A stretch of 64,000 nucleotides of DNA, from the NCBI RefSeq assembly GCF_003019815.1, contig NZ_CP027773.1, positions 1,065,001 to 1,129,000 of the forward strand, written 5' to 3'. The first letter of the stretch is position 1; each line of letters opens with the position of its first letter. This document shows positions 8,841 to 17,364 of the stretch, piece by piece. A model generated the notes under the pieces. The model was not told the origin of the DNA and searched no databases. It saw nothing but the letters and a program-made list of their open reading frames with translations. This stretch comes from Variovorax sp. PMC12. Its GTDB lineage: Bacteria; Pseudomonadota; Gammaproteobacteria; Burkholderiales; Burkholderiaceae_C. The translations under genes and the position numbers were made by a program.

Positions 8841-11800
8841 CTACCGCGGCGCGGTTGCGGCGCTAGCCACGGGCGCCGGCGCATCTTCCCAGCCGCCGCC
8901 CAGCGCCTTGTAGAGGCTCACGGTGTTCACGGCCTGCTTGAGCTGCAGCTCGATCCACTGCCGCTGCTCGATGTACAGCTCGCGCTGCGCGTCGGCCCCG
9001 GCGAAGTAGTCTTCCAGCCCGTTGCGAAAGCGCGTGCGCGAGATCGCCGCCACCCGCTGCAGCGACTGCACGCGCGCCTGCTGGGCTTCGAGCTGCGGGC
9101 GCAGGTGGCTGTCGGCAATCAGCGCATTGGCGGTTTCGCGCAACGCCTGCTGCACCGAGTATTCATAACTCGCCATTGCGGCGGCCAGTCGCTCTTCGTT
9201 CGCGCTCAGGTTGGCCGAGCGGCGGCCCCAGTCGAAGATGGGCAGCGACACGCCGAGCACCGTGGCCCAACTGCGGTTGCCCGAGTTCAGCAGGCTCGAG
9301 AACTCGCCGCTCAGGCCGCCGCCCACGGCGGTCAATGAAAAGCTCGGATAGAACGCCGCCTTGGCCGCGCCGATGCCCGAGTTCGCGGCCTCCACGCGCG
9401 CATACGCCGCCAGCAGGTCGGGCCGGCGCTGCAGCAGGCTCGCGGGCAGGCCCACGGGCACCTCGGCCACCGAGCGCTCCGGCCACGGGCGCTGCGCGCC
9501 TGTGGTGGCCGGCACCGGCTGGCCGACCAGTACCGTGAGCCATTGCAGGTCCTGCCCCACGCGCATGCGAAATTCCTCGCGCTGAACGGCCGCGCGCTGC
9601 ACCAGCGACTGCGAGCGCAGCAGGTCGAGATCCGACGTGCCGCCCGCCTTGCGGGCACGCTGCATCACGCCCGTGCTGTCGGTCTGGATGGCCAGGTCCG
9701 ACTCGGCCAGCGACAGCAGTGCGCGGTCTGCGCGCAGCGTGAGGTAGGCGTTCGACACCTCGCCCACCAGGTTCATGCGTGCCGCGGCGAAGTCGCGCTC
9801 GCTGGCCGTGGCCTGCGAGCCCGCCTGCTGCACGCCCGCATCGACGCGGCCGAAGAAGTCGAGTTCATAGGCCATGATGCCGGCCTGCACGGCATAGGTG
9901 TTGCCCACGCGGCCCACCGCCTGGCTGTTGGTGACCACGCCGGTCGAGCTGAGCGACGTGACCTGGTTGCCGCGCCCGGCCGAGCCCACGAGGCCGATCT
10001 CCGGGAGCAGGCTGGAGCGCGTGCCGGCGTACACGGCGCGGGCTTCCCGGGCCTTGGCGGCATACACGCGCAGATCGCGGTTGCGCGACAGCGCGGTGCC
10101 GATCAGGTCGCGCAGCTCGTCGTCGCGCACGAAGGCCTGCCATGCCATGGGGGCGACGTCGGTGCCGGCCTTGCCGTCGGCCCATTGTGCGGGCACCTCG
10201 ACATCGGCCGGCTTCAGCGGCGGCGTGAGGTTGCAGCCGGACAGCACCAGCACGGCGACCAGCAGCACCGCCAGCATCGGCGCCGTGCTCGCGAACATGC
10301 GCGGCATCCTCGGCAGGCGGGGCCAGCGCCAGCCAGCGCTGTCCATGAAGGCCAGCACGGCGCGCGCCGGCTTCACCTGCGTGGCGACATGGCTGGGCGG
10401 CAGGCTGAAGACGTGGCGCACCAGCCGGTCGTGAACCGCGTCGTCGTGCACGAAGGCCAGTTCGGTGCCGGCGCCGGAGCGGCCCGTCACCGTGGCCGAA
10501 ACCCAGCCCACATGATCGACGTGGATGTCCAGCGGTTGCCCGATGCCGATGCGGCCCAGCGCGGTGCTGTTGAGCAGCCGCGCGCCGTCGCCCGCGATCT
10601 CGGCGAAGCGTGCCGCACCCACGCCGGCGGCGCTGCGCACGGTGGTCGCGGCGTCGTACGGAAAGCGCTCGTCATGCTCGGGGCGCGGGCGGTCGATGCA
10701 GGCGATCAACGCGGCCAGGCAGTACACGGTGGCGATGAAGGTCCACACCACGTTGAGCACGTCGCCTGTTGTCATGGCGCTGCCGATGGCGCCCAGCGCG
10801 CCCATCTCCATCGCGGCGATCAACGCGCCGAACACCGCGACCAGGTTCCAGTGCACCACCGTCCTGCTGCGGTCCTGCCCCTTGGCCGTGACCTTGAAGG
10901 GCCGGCCGAAGGGCCTTATCAGCGCCGAGACGATGGTGCGCGTGACGGCCATCGCGGCCACGATCTGCGTCACCTCGGTGAACACCGGCAGGCAGCGGCG
11001 CTGGCTGATCCAGTAGGTGTAGCCCCAGAACATGACGAGCGGCGGCAGGCCGTACATGGCAAAGGCCCGGGGCGTGGCATGGAAAGCCGAGGCGCCCGTG
11101 TACCAGTAGAGCGCAGGCGCCGCCAGGATCAGCAGGATGAACGGCTTGGTGAGCCAGTGCAGCAGGCCGTGCACGTAATGCAGGCGCGCCGTGAAGCTGT
11201 AGCCCTTGCCGCGCAGCGGGCCGTCGCGCAGCAGCGCCACCTGGATCGTGCCCAGGCACCAGCGGCTGCGCTGGTTGATGTAGTCGATGATGCTGTCGGC
11301 CGAAAGCCCGTTCGACAGCCGCTCGTTGAGCCAGCGCGTGACCCAGCCGGAGCGCATCAGCGTGTAGGTGGTGTAGATGTCTTCGCACACGCTGCCGGTG
11401 GGAAAGCCGCCGGCAGCGGTGATGGCGTCGCGCCGCACGATGAAAGAAGTGCCCACGCAGAACGCCACGTCGGCCGCGTCCTTGGCCGGCTGCAGCACGT
11501 CGAAGAACACGCGCTGCTCGTCGACCCAGCTGTCGGTGGCGCGCAGGTTGTGCTGTATCGGGTCGGCGTTGTAATAGAACTGCGGCGTCTGCACCAGCCC
11601 CACCTTCGACTTCGGGTCGTCGAACAGGCCGAGCACGCGGTAGACGATGTTGCGATGCGGCGCGAAGTCGGCATCGAGCACCAGGATGTAGGGCGCGTTG
11701 GTGAGACCGGCCGATTGCCGCAGGCCGTTGTTGAGGTTGCCCGCCTTGGCGTGCGCGTTGTCCGGCCTGCGCGCGTAGTGCACGCCTTTTCGCGCGCAGT

Positions 11801-12287
11801 AGTCGCGCAGCCAGTCGCGCCGCGTGTCGTCCAGCACCCAGACATTCACATGCGGATAGTCGATGGCCTGCGCGGCGAGGATGGTCTTCTCGAGCACGCC
11901 GATCTCTTCGTTGTACGTGCAGATGAAGACGTCGACGGCGGGCACGCCGGTGCCGCGCTTGCGCAGCATGGCCTCGCCCGCGTCCGCCTGGGCGTGGTTG
12001 TCGCGGCGGCGCGAGAGCATCTGAATCGACAGCAGGGTGTAGACGATCGACACCATCTCGAACACCAGGAAGACCCAGCCCATCAGCGTGCCGAAGCCCA
12101 GGTCGGCCGGCGGCAGCGTTTCGGCCAGCCGCCACGCCACGTAGCGCACAAGCACCAGCGCGGTGAGAAAGCCGAACAGCACGCGGTGCGACGCACGGTC
12201 GGCGCGCGCATGGAAGACCATGATCAGGGCCAGGCCCACGACCATCAGATTGACCCTGAATTCGGGCGTATCGATCAGTTCGAACAT
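8841..12287 (-). CDS. Processive GT2 polysaccharide synthase with PilZ-like tail fused in frame to a NodT outer-membrane lipoprotein
   Basis: One uninterrupted frame of 1148 codons from the ATG at 12287. Residues 1-530 are a membrane GT2 synthase: N-terminal helices, FICTYNEE near 121, VLDD at 151-154, DAD at 205-207, ED at 302-303, QRSRW at 339-343, then further helices. Residues 533-630 resemble a degenerate PilZ domain (RPRPEHDER, then LNSTALGRIG). Residues 664-1148 are a complete NodT/TolC-type channel beginning MFASTAP, with a lipoprotein signal ending in LSGC at Cys685. No stop separates the two halves. A GAGG nine bases before the internal ATG at 10298 could let the lipoprotein be made separately. 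The synthase resembles mixed-linkage beta-glucan (BgsA-like) or cellulose synthases; the polymer is unknown. It overlaps the upstream gene by 13 bases. Confidence 0.85.
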   Translation of the reverse strand: MFELIDTPEFRVNLMVVGLALIMVFHARADRASHRVLFGFLTALVLVRYVAWRLAETLPPADLGFGTLMGWVFLVFEMVSIVYTLLSIQMLSRRRDNHAQADAGEAMLRKRGTGVPAVDVFICTYNEEIGVLEKTILAAQAIDYPHVNVWVLDDTRRDWLRDYCARKGVHYARRPDNAHAKAGNLNNGLRQSAGLTNAPYILVLDADFAPHRNIVYRVLGLFDDPKSKVGLVQTPQFYYNADPIQHNLRATDSWVDEQRVFFDVLQPAKDAADVAFCVGTSFIVRRDAITAAGGFPTGSVCEDIYTTYTLMRSGWVTRWLNERLSNGLSADSIIDYINQRSRWCLGTIQVALLRDGPLRGKGYSFTARLHYVHGLLHWLTKPFILLILAAPALYWYTGASAFHATPRAFAMYGLPPLVMFWGYTYWISQRRCLPVFTEVTQIVAAMAVTRTIVSALIRPFGRPFKVTAKGQDRSRTVVHWNLVAVFGALIAAMEMGALGAIGSAMTTGDVLNVVWTFIATVYCLAALIACIDRPRPEHDERFPYDAATTVRSAAGVGAARFAEIAGDGARLLNSTALGRIGIGQPLDIHVDHVGWVSATVTGRSGAGTELAFVHDDAVHDRLVRHVFSLPPSHVATQVKPARAVLAFMDSAGWRWPRLPRMPRMFASTAPMLAVLLVAVLVLSGCNLTPPLKPADVEVPAQWADGKAGTDVAPMAWQAFVRDDELRDLIGTALSRNRDLRVYAAKAREARAVYAGTRSSLLPEIGLVGSAGRGNQVTSLSSTGVVTNSQAVGRVGNTYAVQAGIMAYELDFFGRVDAGVQQAGSQATASERDFAAARMNLVGEVSNAYLTLRADRALLSLAESDLAIQTDSTGVMQRARKAGGTSDLDLLRSQSLVQRAAVQREEFRMRVGQDLQWLTVLVGQPVPATTGAQRPWPERSVAEVPVGLPASLLQRRPDLLAAYARVEAANSGIGAAKAAFYPSFSLTAVGGGLSGEFSSLLNSGNRSWATVLGVSLPIFDWGRRSANLSANEERLAAAMASYEYSVQQALRETANALIADSHLRPQLEAQQARVQSLQRVAAISRTRFRNGLEDYFAGADAQRELYIEQRQWIELQLKQAVNTVSLYKALGGGWEDAPAPVASAATAPR

Positions 12288-13585
12288 GGCTTTGCTCCTG
12301 CGACGGTGGTTGTTCCGGTGAACGGGTTCCAGCCCTTGGCGGCCAGTGCGATCCAGGCCGTGGCGCCCAGGTGGGGCCAGCGGTAGTAGAAGAAGTCGGG
12401 GCTCTTGGAGTCCGGCCCTATGGCCAGCCCGGTCGATATGCGCGGGCTGGGCGTGGCGTAGTACAGGCCGTTGGGCGCGCGCTGAGAGGCCAGCAGTTGC
12501 CACAGCGCCTCGGGCGCCGCGCCCTTGACGGCCACCAGCGTGGCGGCGGCCTGCGCGCTGCCCTCGGTCCAGATGCCGTCGGGCTGGCGCGGGAAGCCGT
12601 AGCCGGCGCCGACGCGATGGTTCGCATCGACCCATGCGAGGCCGGCCTGCCATGCGCAGCGGCCCTGCGACGCGGCCAGCAGGGGCCACAGTTGCGCGTC
12701 GAGGCCCGAGGCCGTGGTGGAAACGGTGGCGCCGTCGGCCTGCGTGCCGATGTGGAAGCGCCGCTCGGCCTTGTTCCACATGCGTTCGACGAAAGCCAGC
12801 GCGGTGGCGGCCTGGCGCTTCTGCTCCGGATGTCCACCGGAGCGGGCGGCCCATGCGGCGGCCATGGCGATGTCGATGTTGTGCTCGGTCGACTTCCAGG
12901 TCTGCGCAGCCTGCCGGTCGTCCCAGCCGTACCAGCCGCCGATGTAGCCGTCGGGCGCGACGCTTGAGCGCGTGCGTTGCTCGATCCATGCCAGCAGCCT
13001 GGCGATGGCATCGGCATAGCGCGGCGAGGGCGCCGCCTGGTCGACGTTCAGCAGCAGCAGCGCGGCCCACGCCACGTTGCCGGTCGCGGTGCTGACCTGG
13101 TAGGCGTCGGCGATCCACTGGTTCCTGTCCGCGTCCCAATAGCCGGAGAGCACCGGCTTCGCATCGGCCAGCAGGCCCGCGCGGTAGGCGTTGCGGATGC
13201 GGCCGTCCGGGTAGTGCGGGTCATGCGCCACGGCCAGCACCATCGCGTCGGCGATGCGCGTTGCCGATGCGGTGTCGCCGCATGCCAGCAGCGCGATGCC
13301 GGCCAGCGCGTTGTCGTACACGAAGGCCACGTTCGCCAGGCTCGGCGCGAGTTCGGGCACGCCGTCGATCTGCGCCTCGGTGCGGTAGCTCGGCAGGAAG
13401 AGCGGGGCCGAGGAATCCCCCCGGCTGCTGAACGCGACGGCGCGGCGCAGGCCATCGCAGCTTTGCCGCGCGAGCATCTGTTGCGCGGGGCTTTCGGCTG
13501 CCGGTGCTTGCGGTGCATGAAGGCACAGCACGGTGGCCATTGCCATCGCCAGCGCGCATCGTTGAGCAAGGTTCGCGTGATCCAT
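12275..13585 (-). CDS. Secreted alpha/alpha-barrel (six-hairpin glycosidase-like) protein of the polysaccharide operon
   Basis: 436 residues from the ATG at 13585, which has GGAGG seven bases upstream. An N-terminal signal ends near APAA at residue 30. The mature part is rich in paired helices with PDGRIRNAYRAG, GYIGGWYGWDD, KSTEHNIDIAMAAAW and WTEGSAQAAATL, which suggests an alpha/alpha-barrel of the kind used by glycoside hydrolases and lyases. The acidic residues in STEHNID and WTEGS are candidate catalytic residues, but no family could be named with confidence. It lies between HlyD-like and synthase genes, 38 bases after the former and overlapping the latter by 13, so periplasmic trimming of the nascent glycan is a reasonable inferred role. 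Confidence 0.7.
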   Translation of the reverse strand: MDHANLAQRCALAMAMATVLCLHAPQAPAAESPAQQMLARQSCDGLRRAVAFSSRGDSSAPLFLPSYRTEAQIDGVPELAPSLANVAFVYDNALAGIALLACGDTASATRIADAMVLAVAHDPHYPDGRIRNAYRAGLLADAKPVLSGYWDADRNQWIADAYQVSTATGNVAWAALLLLNVDQAAPSPRYADAIARLLAWIEQRTRSSVAPDGYIGGWYGWDDRQAAQTWKSTEHNIDIAMAAAWAARSGGHPEQKRQAATALAFVERMWNKAERRFHIGTQADGATVSTTASGLDAQLWPLLAASQGRCAWQAGLAWVDANHRVGAGYGFPRQPDGIWTEGSAQAAATLVAVKGAAPEALWQLLASQRAPNGLYYATPSPRISTGLAIGPDSKSPDFFYYRWPHLGATAWIALAAKGWNPFTGTTTVAGAKPCSN

Positions 13586-13623
13586 CGTCTGCCTCCATCG
13601 GCTTCGAGGATTCATGCTGCGTG

Positions 13624-14904
13624 CTAGGAAGCCAGCCTCGCCGATACCACCTTGCCGGGCGCGCACAGCCCGCGCTGCGCCATCCACGCCGGGTTGTCCG
13701 ATTCGACGCGCGCCACCGCGTAGACCGAGCCTTGTTCCGCATACGGGAAGGGCACCGCGTAGCGGCTCTGGAAATCGTCTGGAGCAACCGGCAGCAACTG
13801 GGTAACGCGTGCCGACACTTCCGCGCCGCCGTCATCGGTTTTCACGGCAATGGTCGAGCCCATGTTGAGCTTCCTGGCCACCCGCGGGGCAAAGACCGCG
13901 ACCACTTCGATGCGGCTGCAGTCGGTCATCCGCACCAAGGTGGCACCCTGCGGCACGAAACTGCCCTGCGGCATCAGCACCGAGTTCACCTGGCCCGGCT
14001 GCATCGCACGCACCTCGAAGGCGGCCATGCGGTCGATGCGGCTGCGCTCCTCGGCTTCCAGCGCGGTCACCTCGCGCAGCTGCTGGCGCAAGGCTTCGGT
14101 GTCGTGCTGCGCGCGCTCGATGGCGCCGCTCAGCGTTTCGCGCCGGCTTGCAAGAGTCTGGTAGACGCTGGCGCCACCGCCGCCCACGAACACGCCGCGG
14201 CTCGCACTCGCCATGCTCTGGCCGAGTCCCGAATAGGCCTGCTCGGCAACGGCGGCGTTTGCGCGCGAGATGCTCAGCTGCGCCTGCGCGGCGTCCATGG
14301 CCTGCGGGCTCACGGCGCCTTCGTCGAGCATGGCGGCGGTGCGGCGCACCTTCTGCTCCTGCTCGGCCACGCTGGACTGCGCCACTTCGCGCTGGCGTTG
14401 CGCGATCTGCCACGCATCGCGTGTCTGCGCCATCGAGGCCGTGCGGTACAGCTTGACTTGCTGCTCGACGAACTGCAGTTCTTCGCTCGATGCATTGAGC
14501 TGGTTCGTCAGCTGCGCCACCTGGCTTTGCAGCGCGAGACGCTGCGTGGTGAGCGTGGTGAGGATGTCGCGGTTGATGGTGGGGTTCTGCACCGTGGCCA
14601 CCACCGCGCCGGCCTCGACCTTGTCGAGCGCGCGTAGCGTCATGTGCGTGACCACGCCGCTGATGGGCGAGGTGACCAGCGTCACCGGGGCCTGCAGCAC
14701 GGAGCGCGTGGCCTGCCTGGAAACCAGCGGCTGGATCAGCGTGGTGACGATGAGCCACAGCACGAAAGCAAGAAGCGCATAACCCGCGATGCGAGGCACC
14801 AGCGACTCCGTGGTGCCGCCGCGCCATCGTCTCAGGCGTTCATGCCATGCAGATGCTTCCGCGTTCGCAATGAGGTGCGATTCCTGGACAGTGCTTGCAT
14901 TCAT
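13624..14904 (-). CDS. HlyD-family membrane fusion protein (BgsB/Alg44-like adaptor)
   Basis: 426 residues: a short cytosolic segment, one transmembrane helix at about 38-60, then a lipoyl half (LVTSPISGVVTHMTLRALDKVEAGAVV), a long coiled-coil hairpin (about 120-280), a second lipoyl half (VRAMQPGQVNSVLMPQGSFVPQG) and a beta-barrel region. Such adaptors link inner-membrane machines to TolC-type channels. Here the operon partner is a glycan synthase carrying its own channel domain instead of an ABC or RND pump. The start has GAGG six bases upstream and the gene is first in the operon, behind a sigma-54-like promoter. BgsB, the partner of the S. meliloti mixed-linkage glucan synthase, is the closest functional parallel known to me. 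Confidence 0.85.
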   Translation of the reverse strand: MNASTVQESHLIANAEASAWHERLRRWRGGTTESLVPRIAGYALLAFVLWLIVTTLIQPLVSRQATRSVLQAPVTLVTSPISGVVTHMTLRALDKVEAGAVVATVQNPTINRDILTTLTTQRLALQSQVAQLTNQLNASSEELQFVEQQVKLYRTASMAQTRDAWQIAQRQREVAQSSVAEQEQKVRRTAAMLDEGAVSPQAMDAAQAQLSISRANAAVAEQAYSGLGQSMASASRGVFVGGGGASVYQTLASRRETLSGAIERAQHDTEALRQQLREVTALEAEERSRIDRMAAFEVRAMQPGQVNSVLMPQGSFVPQGATLVRMTDCSRIEVVAVFAPRVARKLNMGSTIAVKTDDGGAEVSARVTQLLPVAPDDFQSRYAVPFPYAEQGSVYAVARVESDNPAWMAQRGLCAPGKVVSARLAS

Positions 14905-14989
14905 TCGTGCCTCGCAATCGATGACGTGGTGACTTCTCAGGACCAGCGTCTCCTCTGTCGTGGCACATCATTGGGGCATGCCATCTGCT

Positions 14990-15006
14990 TTGCTGCAATG
15001 CAGCAA
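14990..15006. promoter_or_regulatory. Palindrome overlapping the polysaccharide-operon promoter
   Basis: TTGCTGC, spacer AAT, GCAGCAA: perfect 7-base arms. It overlaps the -12 element of the candidate sigma-54 promoter and the predicted start point, a position suited to a repressor. It also lies 3' of the PAAR-like gene, but no T-tract follows, so a terminator is less likely. Confidence 0.4.
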
Positions 15007-15018
15007 TACACATGCCAA
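15002..15018 (-). promoter_or_regulatory. Candidate sigma-54 promoter of the polysaccharide operon
   Basis: The minus strand reads TTGGCATGTGTATTGCT. Aligned with TGGCACG-N4-TTGCW, the -24 GG and -12 GC are exactly 10 bases apart and only one fixed base differs (T for C). The predicted start point near 14991 leaves a leader of about 87 bases before the HlyD-like start codon. Sigma-54 control of exopolysaccharide genes is known in Burkholderiales, so the match is biologically sensible, but no activator gene is adjacent. Confidence 0.55.
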
Positions 15019-15059
15019 AAGTGAATTATTTTTGCTTACAAAGGCAACCGAATGTGCAT

Positions 15060-15446
15060 TCAGGGTGCGAGCACCAGCACCTTGAACTGGCTCGGCACGA
15101 TGCGCATGCCGACGATGTTGCTGCGGTTCTGCACCGTGAGGCTGGTCATGCGCGTGCAGGGCGAGCCCTTCAGCAGCACGGTGAAAGCGCCGGTGATGTG
15201 GCGCGACGGCCCCATCACCGTTTGCGACACCACGCCCATCAGCACGCCCGCGTTGTCGCCGTTGGTGATGGGCGTGGTCGTCGCCAGGTTGTGCGCGGGC
15301 GTGCCGCCGTAGAGGATGTTCCAGGCGTTGGGAATGGCCGTGGGCCCGAGCGCGAAGTTGGGGTAGGGAATGGGAACGGCCGGCGGCGTCTTGCAGACAT
15401 CGGGAAAGGCCAGGTCCATGCCCATCATCTGTGCGTTGGCGAACAT
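15060..15446 (-). CDS. DUF4150 PAAR-like protein (type VI secretion tip)
   Basis: 128 residues from the ATG at 15446. The sequence contains DVCKTPPAVPIPYPNFAL and GVVSQTVMGPSRHITGAFTVLLKGSPCTRM, typical of DUF4150, a PAAR-like cone that caps VgrG. Many DUF4150 proteins carry a C-terminal toxin; this one ends right after the cone fold at VLVLAP. It is the last gene of the vgrG operon. The longer reading frame upstream is shadow sequence of the DUF3540 gene. Confidence 0.85.
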   Translation of the reverse strand: MFANAQMMGMDLAFPDVCKTPPAVPIPYPNFALGPTAIPNAWNILYGGTPAHNLATTTPITNGDNAGVLMGVVSQTVMGPSRHITGAFTVLLKGSPCTRMTSLTVQNRSNIVGMRIVPSQFKVLVLAP

Positions 15447-15478
15447 GCGTGAAGCTCCTTCAAGAGGTTGTGGGTGGT

Positions 15479-16231
15479 TCAGCCCATGTGGATCTGCTCG
15501 GCGTCTACCTTCACCAGCTCCTTGCTGGTGACCAGCGTGTTCTTCGCATGCAGGCGCAGCGTGCGCGAGGCCTGCATGTCGATCTGCCCCGCGCGCACCT
15601 GCTCGACTTCCTCGGTGATGCGAAAGCTGGAGCGCGTGAGCAGGTGCAGCCTGTCGAGCACCACCTCGCAAGCCCGGCCGACGACGCGCGACACCAGCAC
15701 GCTGAAGCGCACTTCTGCGCCCTGGTAGTCCAGCTCGGACACGGTGCACTGGGCGCGCTCGGCAGCGAGCGTCCATTGCGGCGAGCGGGTGGCGACGGCG
15801 GTGTCCGATTGCAGCTCGATCGCGCCCGCGCCCTGTATGGCGATGCCGCCCCGGCGCGACTGCAGGCGCAGGTCGCCGTCCACCGCGAGCGTCGCCTGGC
15901 TGCTGTCGGCCTGCGCGACGACGGCGATGAGGTAGAGCGCTTCGTCGTGAGGGCCGGCGACCATCACCGTGTCGCCCGGCGCGGGCAGCAGCAGGCAACT
16001 GGCGGCGCGGCGGCAGCGCAGCGTGCGGTGGCCGTCCATCGGCGTGACTTCGCAGAAGCCGTCTTCGGCTTCTGCAGCGTTGACCGTGGCCATGACGATG
16101 CCGCCTGGTTGCTGCCCAGGTTGCTGTTTCGCGGCCGCCGCCTTGCGCAGCAGCGGTGCGAGTTCGCTTTCGTCGCCGGCGTCCGAGGGCACGGCCGGCG
16201 CGCGGGAAGTTGTCCTCGATGCCATCGTCAT
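15479..16231 (-). CDS. DUF3540 protein of a type VI secretion island
   Basis: 250 residues from the ATG at 16231, with AAGGA six bases upstream and a 4-base ATGA overlap with the pentapeptide-repeat gene. The protein has an OB-like middle (CLLLPAPGDTVMVAG) followed by beta-rich repeats (LRLQSRRGGIAIQGAGAIELQSD) and a C-terminal HMG. This matches DUF3540 proteins, which occur with DUF2169 and DUF4150 genes beside vgrG and are presumed spike accessories. Molecular function is not established. Confidence 0.75.
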   Translation of the reverse strand: MTMASRTTSRAPAVPSDAGDESELAPLLRKAAAAKQQPGQQPGGIVMATVNAAEAEDGFCEVTPMDGHRTLRCRRAASCLLLPAPGDTVMVAGPHDEALYLIAVVAQADSSQATLAVDGDLRLQSRRGGIAIQGAGAIELQSDTAVATRSPQWTLAAERAQCTVSELDYQGAEVRFSVLVSRVVGRACEVVLDRLHLLTRSSFRITEEVEQVRAGQIDMQASRTLRLHAKNTLVTSKELVKVDAEQIHMG

Positions 16232-17364
16232 GCGGAGTCCTTCATGTGGGAGGAGGGGAGGTCTTGCGCGCGCATCAGCCCGTGCGCGTCGCGGTCGAGG
16301 CGCACGGCGCGGAGGGGGCGCTGCCACGCGACGCGCTCGGCCTCGAAAAGCTCGGGGTCGGCATCGAGCACGCCGATGCGGTCGCTCCAGCGCGTGCCCG
16401 TCTGCAGGCTGCGGTGCATCTGGGTGCGCTGGAAGAGGGCTTTCTCGAAATTGGCGGCGCGCAGGTCGGCGTACGAAAAGTCGGCATACACCAGCCGGCT
16501 GCGCGCGAAGGACGCACGCTCGCAGCGTGCGCGGTGGAACACGCACTGCTCGAGCCGCGCGTCGGAAAAGTCGGCGTCGGTGAGCTGCGCATCGATCCAC
16601 AGCGACTGGTCGAACACGCCCGCGCGGCAATCCGCGCTGCGCATGTCGGCCTGCGGAAACAGCGACTGCGGTGCGTGCACGCGCCGCATGCGGGCACCGT
16701 CGAGCGCCGCGCCCTTGAAGTTGCACTGCACGAGCCGGGCGTCGTCGAACACGCAGTCCGACAGCCGCGCGTCGATGAACTGGCAGCGCTCGAACGACTG
16801 GCCTGCGAACGACTGGCCGCGCAGGTCGGCCTCCGTGAAGATCGCGTTGTCGAAGCTGGCGCCGCGAAAGCTTGCCTGCCTCAGGTCGGAGCGGAAGAAC
16901 ACGCCGGTCGTGAAGACGGCTTCGCCGAAGTCGGCATTGCCCATGCGGCTGTCGTTGAAGATCGTCCTGGCGACCGATGCGCGCAAGAAGCGCGCGCCGC
17001 CGAAGTCGCAGTCGTGGAAGGCGGCCTTCTGCAGCACCGATTCTTCGGCCTGCATGCCATGCAGGTCGGACTCGGCAACGACAGTGCCTTCCCACCGGGC
17101 CGCATGCATGCGCGCGTCGCGCAAACTGCTGCGCAGGAAAGAGGTCTTGCCCAGCTGCGCGCGGTCCATCACCGCGCCGTCGAACACGCAGCGCTCGAAC
17201 ACGGAGTCCGCCAGCTGAACGCCCGCCATGTTGGAGCGCGTGAAGCGGCATTCGCTGAACAATCCGCCGGACAGGTCGAGGCCGTCGAGCGCCATTTCGC
17301 TGAAGTCCTCTCCCTGCAATGCTTCGCCGCTGCGGACTTTGGCAACCAGCGCCTGCGGGCTCAT
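16228..17364 (-). CDS. Pentapeptide-repeat protein of the vgrG island
   Basis: 378 residues from the ATG at 17364. Nearly the whole protein is built of A(D/N)LXX-type pentapeptides, for example FSEMALDGLDLSGGLFSEC and LRQASFRGASFDNAIFTEA, which predict a right-handed quadrilateral beta-helix. It overlaps genes on both sides by ATGA, so it is firmly part of the operon. The repeat is looser than in the partner protein upstream. Whether it is cargo, a spike extension or a chaperone surface is unknown. The C-terminal 50 residues are non-repetitive and charged. Confidence 0.82.
   Translation of the reverse strand: MSPQALVAKVRSGEALQGEDFSEMALDGLDLSGGLFSECRFTRSNMAGVQLADSVFERCVFDGAVMDRAQLGKTSFLRSSLRDARMHAARWEGTVVAESDLHGMQAEESVLQKAAFHDCDFGGARFLRASVARTIFNDSRMGNADFGEAVFTTGVFFRSDLRQASFRGASFDNAIFTEADLRGQSFAGQSFERCQFIDARLSDCVFDDARLVQCNFKGAALDGARMRRVHAPQSLFPQADMRSADCRAGVFDQSLWIDAQLTDADFSDARLEQCVFHRARCERASFARSRLVYADFSYADLRAANFEKALFQRTQMHRSLQTGTRWSDRIGVLDADPELFEAERVAWQRPLRAVRLDRDAHGLMRAQDLPSSHMKDSA

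Noticed and set aside
9543..12386. 947-codon plus-strand ORF opposite the synthase-channel fusion
   Set aside because: Low-complexity Arg/His/Gln/Ala product with no recognisable motif; the opposite strand has intact catalytic motifs.
12288..13139. N-terminal extension of the synthase-channel frame back to 13139
   Set aside because: This stretch is out-of-frame sequence of the secreted barrel protein, Arg/Ala-rich, with no helix or motif. The ATG at 12287 starts a normal synthase N-terminus.
14990..15006. Palindrome as terminator of the PAAR-like gene
   Set aside because: Arms are only 7 bases, no T-run follows, and it overlaps a much better promoter match; listed as a regulatory site instead.
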